Source: Ptiloglossa arizonensis (Eukaryota > Arthropoda > Insecta > Hymenoptera > Colletidae). From it: a stretch of 64,000 nucleotides of DNA. The number at the start of each line of letters is the position of its first letter. Position 1 is the stretch's first letter. Location: NCBI RefSeq assembly GCF_051014685.1, contig NC_135051.1:15457557-15521556 (forward strand), given 5' to 3'. Shown piece after piece: positions 63,101-64,000 of the stretch. The position numbers were made by a program, and so were the translations under genes. The notes below the pieces were generated by a model. The model was not told where the DNA came from, made no database searches, and was given only the letters and a program-made list of their open reading frames with translations.

Positions 63101-64000
63101 TGCGAAATGTCTTTTCACGTGTTGCCAACTATTTCGGCTGTTTCGGCTCGGAACACAGTCGGTTAGAAGAGTGTTTTGATATTGAGAGAAAGAAAAAAAT
63201 AAATAAAACTATCGGTATCGCGATGGGTTGTTTCGACCCTCCGTCGCGTTAAGTTAAACAAAAAGAAAAAACAGGAATTATTCTTTAATTGTTCATCCGT
63301 CCGTTTAATCGACACTCGAAAATAAACAATGGCCGAACCTGCTGGCCACTAGATGTCCCTCGAGGTAAAAACGTGAATTTTGTAAAATTTCCATTTTATT
63401 TGTCGAGTTCCCGATCGTTCTATACGATAGAAATTTTACGAGGTACACGGTGAATAACTAGTGACACAACCGTGGAGAAAGTGATTCTATGTAAAAAAAA
63501 TCAATCGAAACGTAATAATAAAGTTTGCTCGTAAGAGGCTCGGTTTTCGCGAGAATTGATTTGTTTGTACCGCGCGCGCGAATCACTCTCGGCTTTATGG
63601 AGTTTTCTGGGCGTTTTTTTTTTTTTTTATTGTATTTGTACGCGAATCGTGCAAAATTTATGGCACGAAAATAACATTTCTGGCTGGGAATTTGCAAACA
63701 TTGTACACGAACGCGATAGAGTTTTGGTAAAAATACGCGCGTGCCCCGTGCAACTTCGAAATCAATTTTCTCGAAAACTATACCGTGTACGAAAAAATTT
63801 CATTTTACGTTTTCGACTCATTTTTGCGTGTACAATCGTCTCGTATTCGTTGTATCGTTTGTCGAGCACATCCTCCAGTGATTCCCCTTCTGACTTCACA
63901 CGTTACTAAGTAACCAGTCGTTCCTCGTGTTAACCGGGTGCAACGAACGAGGTTCGCGTGCAATTATCAAGGTGCTGCTGTACATTAACACAAGAATACA
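60187..64000 (+). other. Start of the following neurexin-1 intron
   Basis: No transmembrane-encoding exon was found in the remaining 3.8 kb. A pyrimidine-rich tract with 14 T lies just after the donor. 60660-62660 is AT-rich and shows nothing I can support. Confidence 0.6.
62665..63255. other. GC-rich island, no confirmed exon
   Basis: Holds a 109-codon plus frame (62923-63252) entered by the acceptor-like CTTCTTTCAG ending at 62939. The phase would fit the preceding neurexin exon, but the translation has no membrane span or neurexin-like sequence, and no good donor was seen. I leave it unassigned. Confidence 0.4.

Noticed and set aside
62923..63252. Possible next neurexin exon after acceptor CTTCTTTCAG
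   Set aside because: The phase fits, but the protein sequence lacks the membrane span or any neurexin-like part and no good donor was seen.

Overview
The window looks like one stretch of an AT-rich insect nuclear genome, probably hymenopteran (a bee, ant or wasp). That placement is an inference from the large AT-rich introns, the scattered GC-rich islands, and the mariner-type terminal repeats; I could not test it by search. Almost none of the many short ORFs are genes. The sequence reads as the 3' half of one very large plus-strand gene, a neurexin-1 homologue, with long introns full of local duplications, inverted repeats and minisatellites.

Layout. 1-50943 is intron (or introns) upstream of the first recognisable exon. 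50944-51185, 52033-52150 and 60013-60186 are three neurexin exons whose splice phases join exactly (1 to 0, 0 to 1, 1 to 1; 534 nt, 178 codons). They encode the second half of the last laminin-G/LNS domain and the extracellular stalk. The transmembrane and cytoplasmic exons are not recognised and probably lie beyond 64000. A 45-nt candidate cassette exon (45512-45556) has strong splice signals and the phase needed to insert 15 residues just before the 50944 exon, which is the place of splice site 4 in vertebrate neurexins.

The clearest unexpected gene is a U6atac small nuclear RNA (about 53829-53930). It lies on the same strand inside the 7.9-kb neurexin intron, with a TATA box about 31 bp upstream and an oligo-T pol III terminator. 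U6atac is the catalytic snRNA of the minor (U12-type) spliceosome, so a housekeeping pol III gene sits inside a synaptic adhesion gene.

The rest is non-coding. There are two copies of one mariner-derived MITE in opposite orientation (19597-19882, 45845-45989), a ~680-bp palindrome (38785-39465), a 1.8-kb segment with ~170-bp inverted terminal arms (16688-18526), and a compact near-perfect hairpin (13611-13747). Several tandem duplications (periods about 135, 161, 170, 310 bp) and two large minisatellites (14708-15392, 41192-41775) are also present. Short GC-rich islands recur every few kilobases; they hold many overlapping ORFs on both strands, none with recognisable homology.

The stalk exons are the most interesting coding observation. 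Two successive exons each encode a DD(L/I)I start, a cysteine-flanked acidic loop and a following Ser-Gly in an acidic setting. This looks like a duplicated version of the single Cys-loop plus glycosaminoglycan site of vertebrate neurexin stalks.
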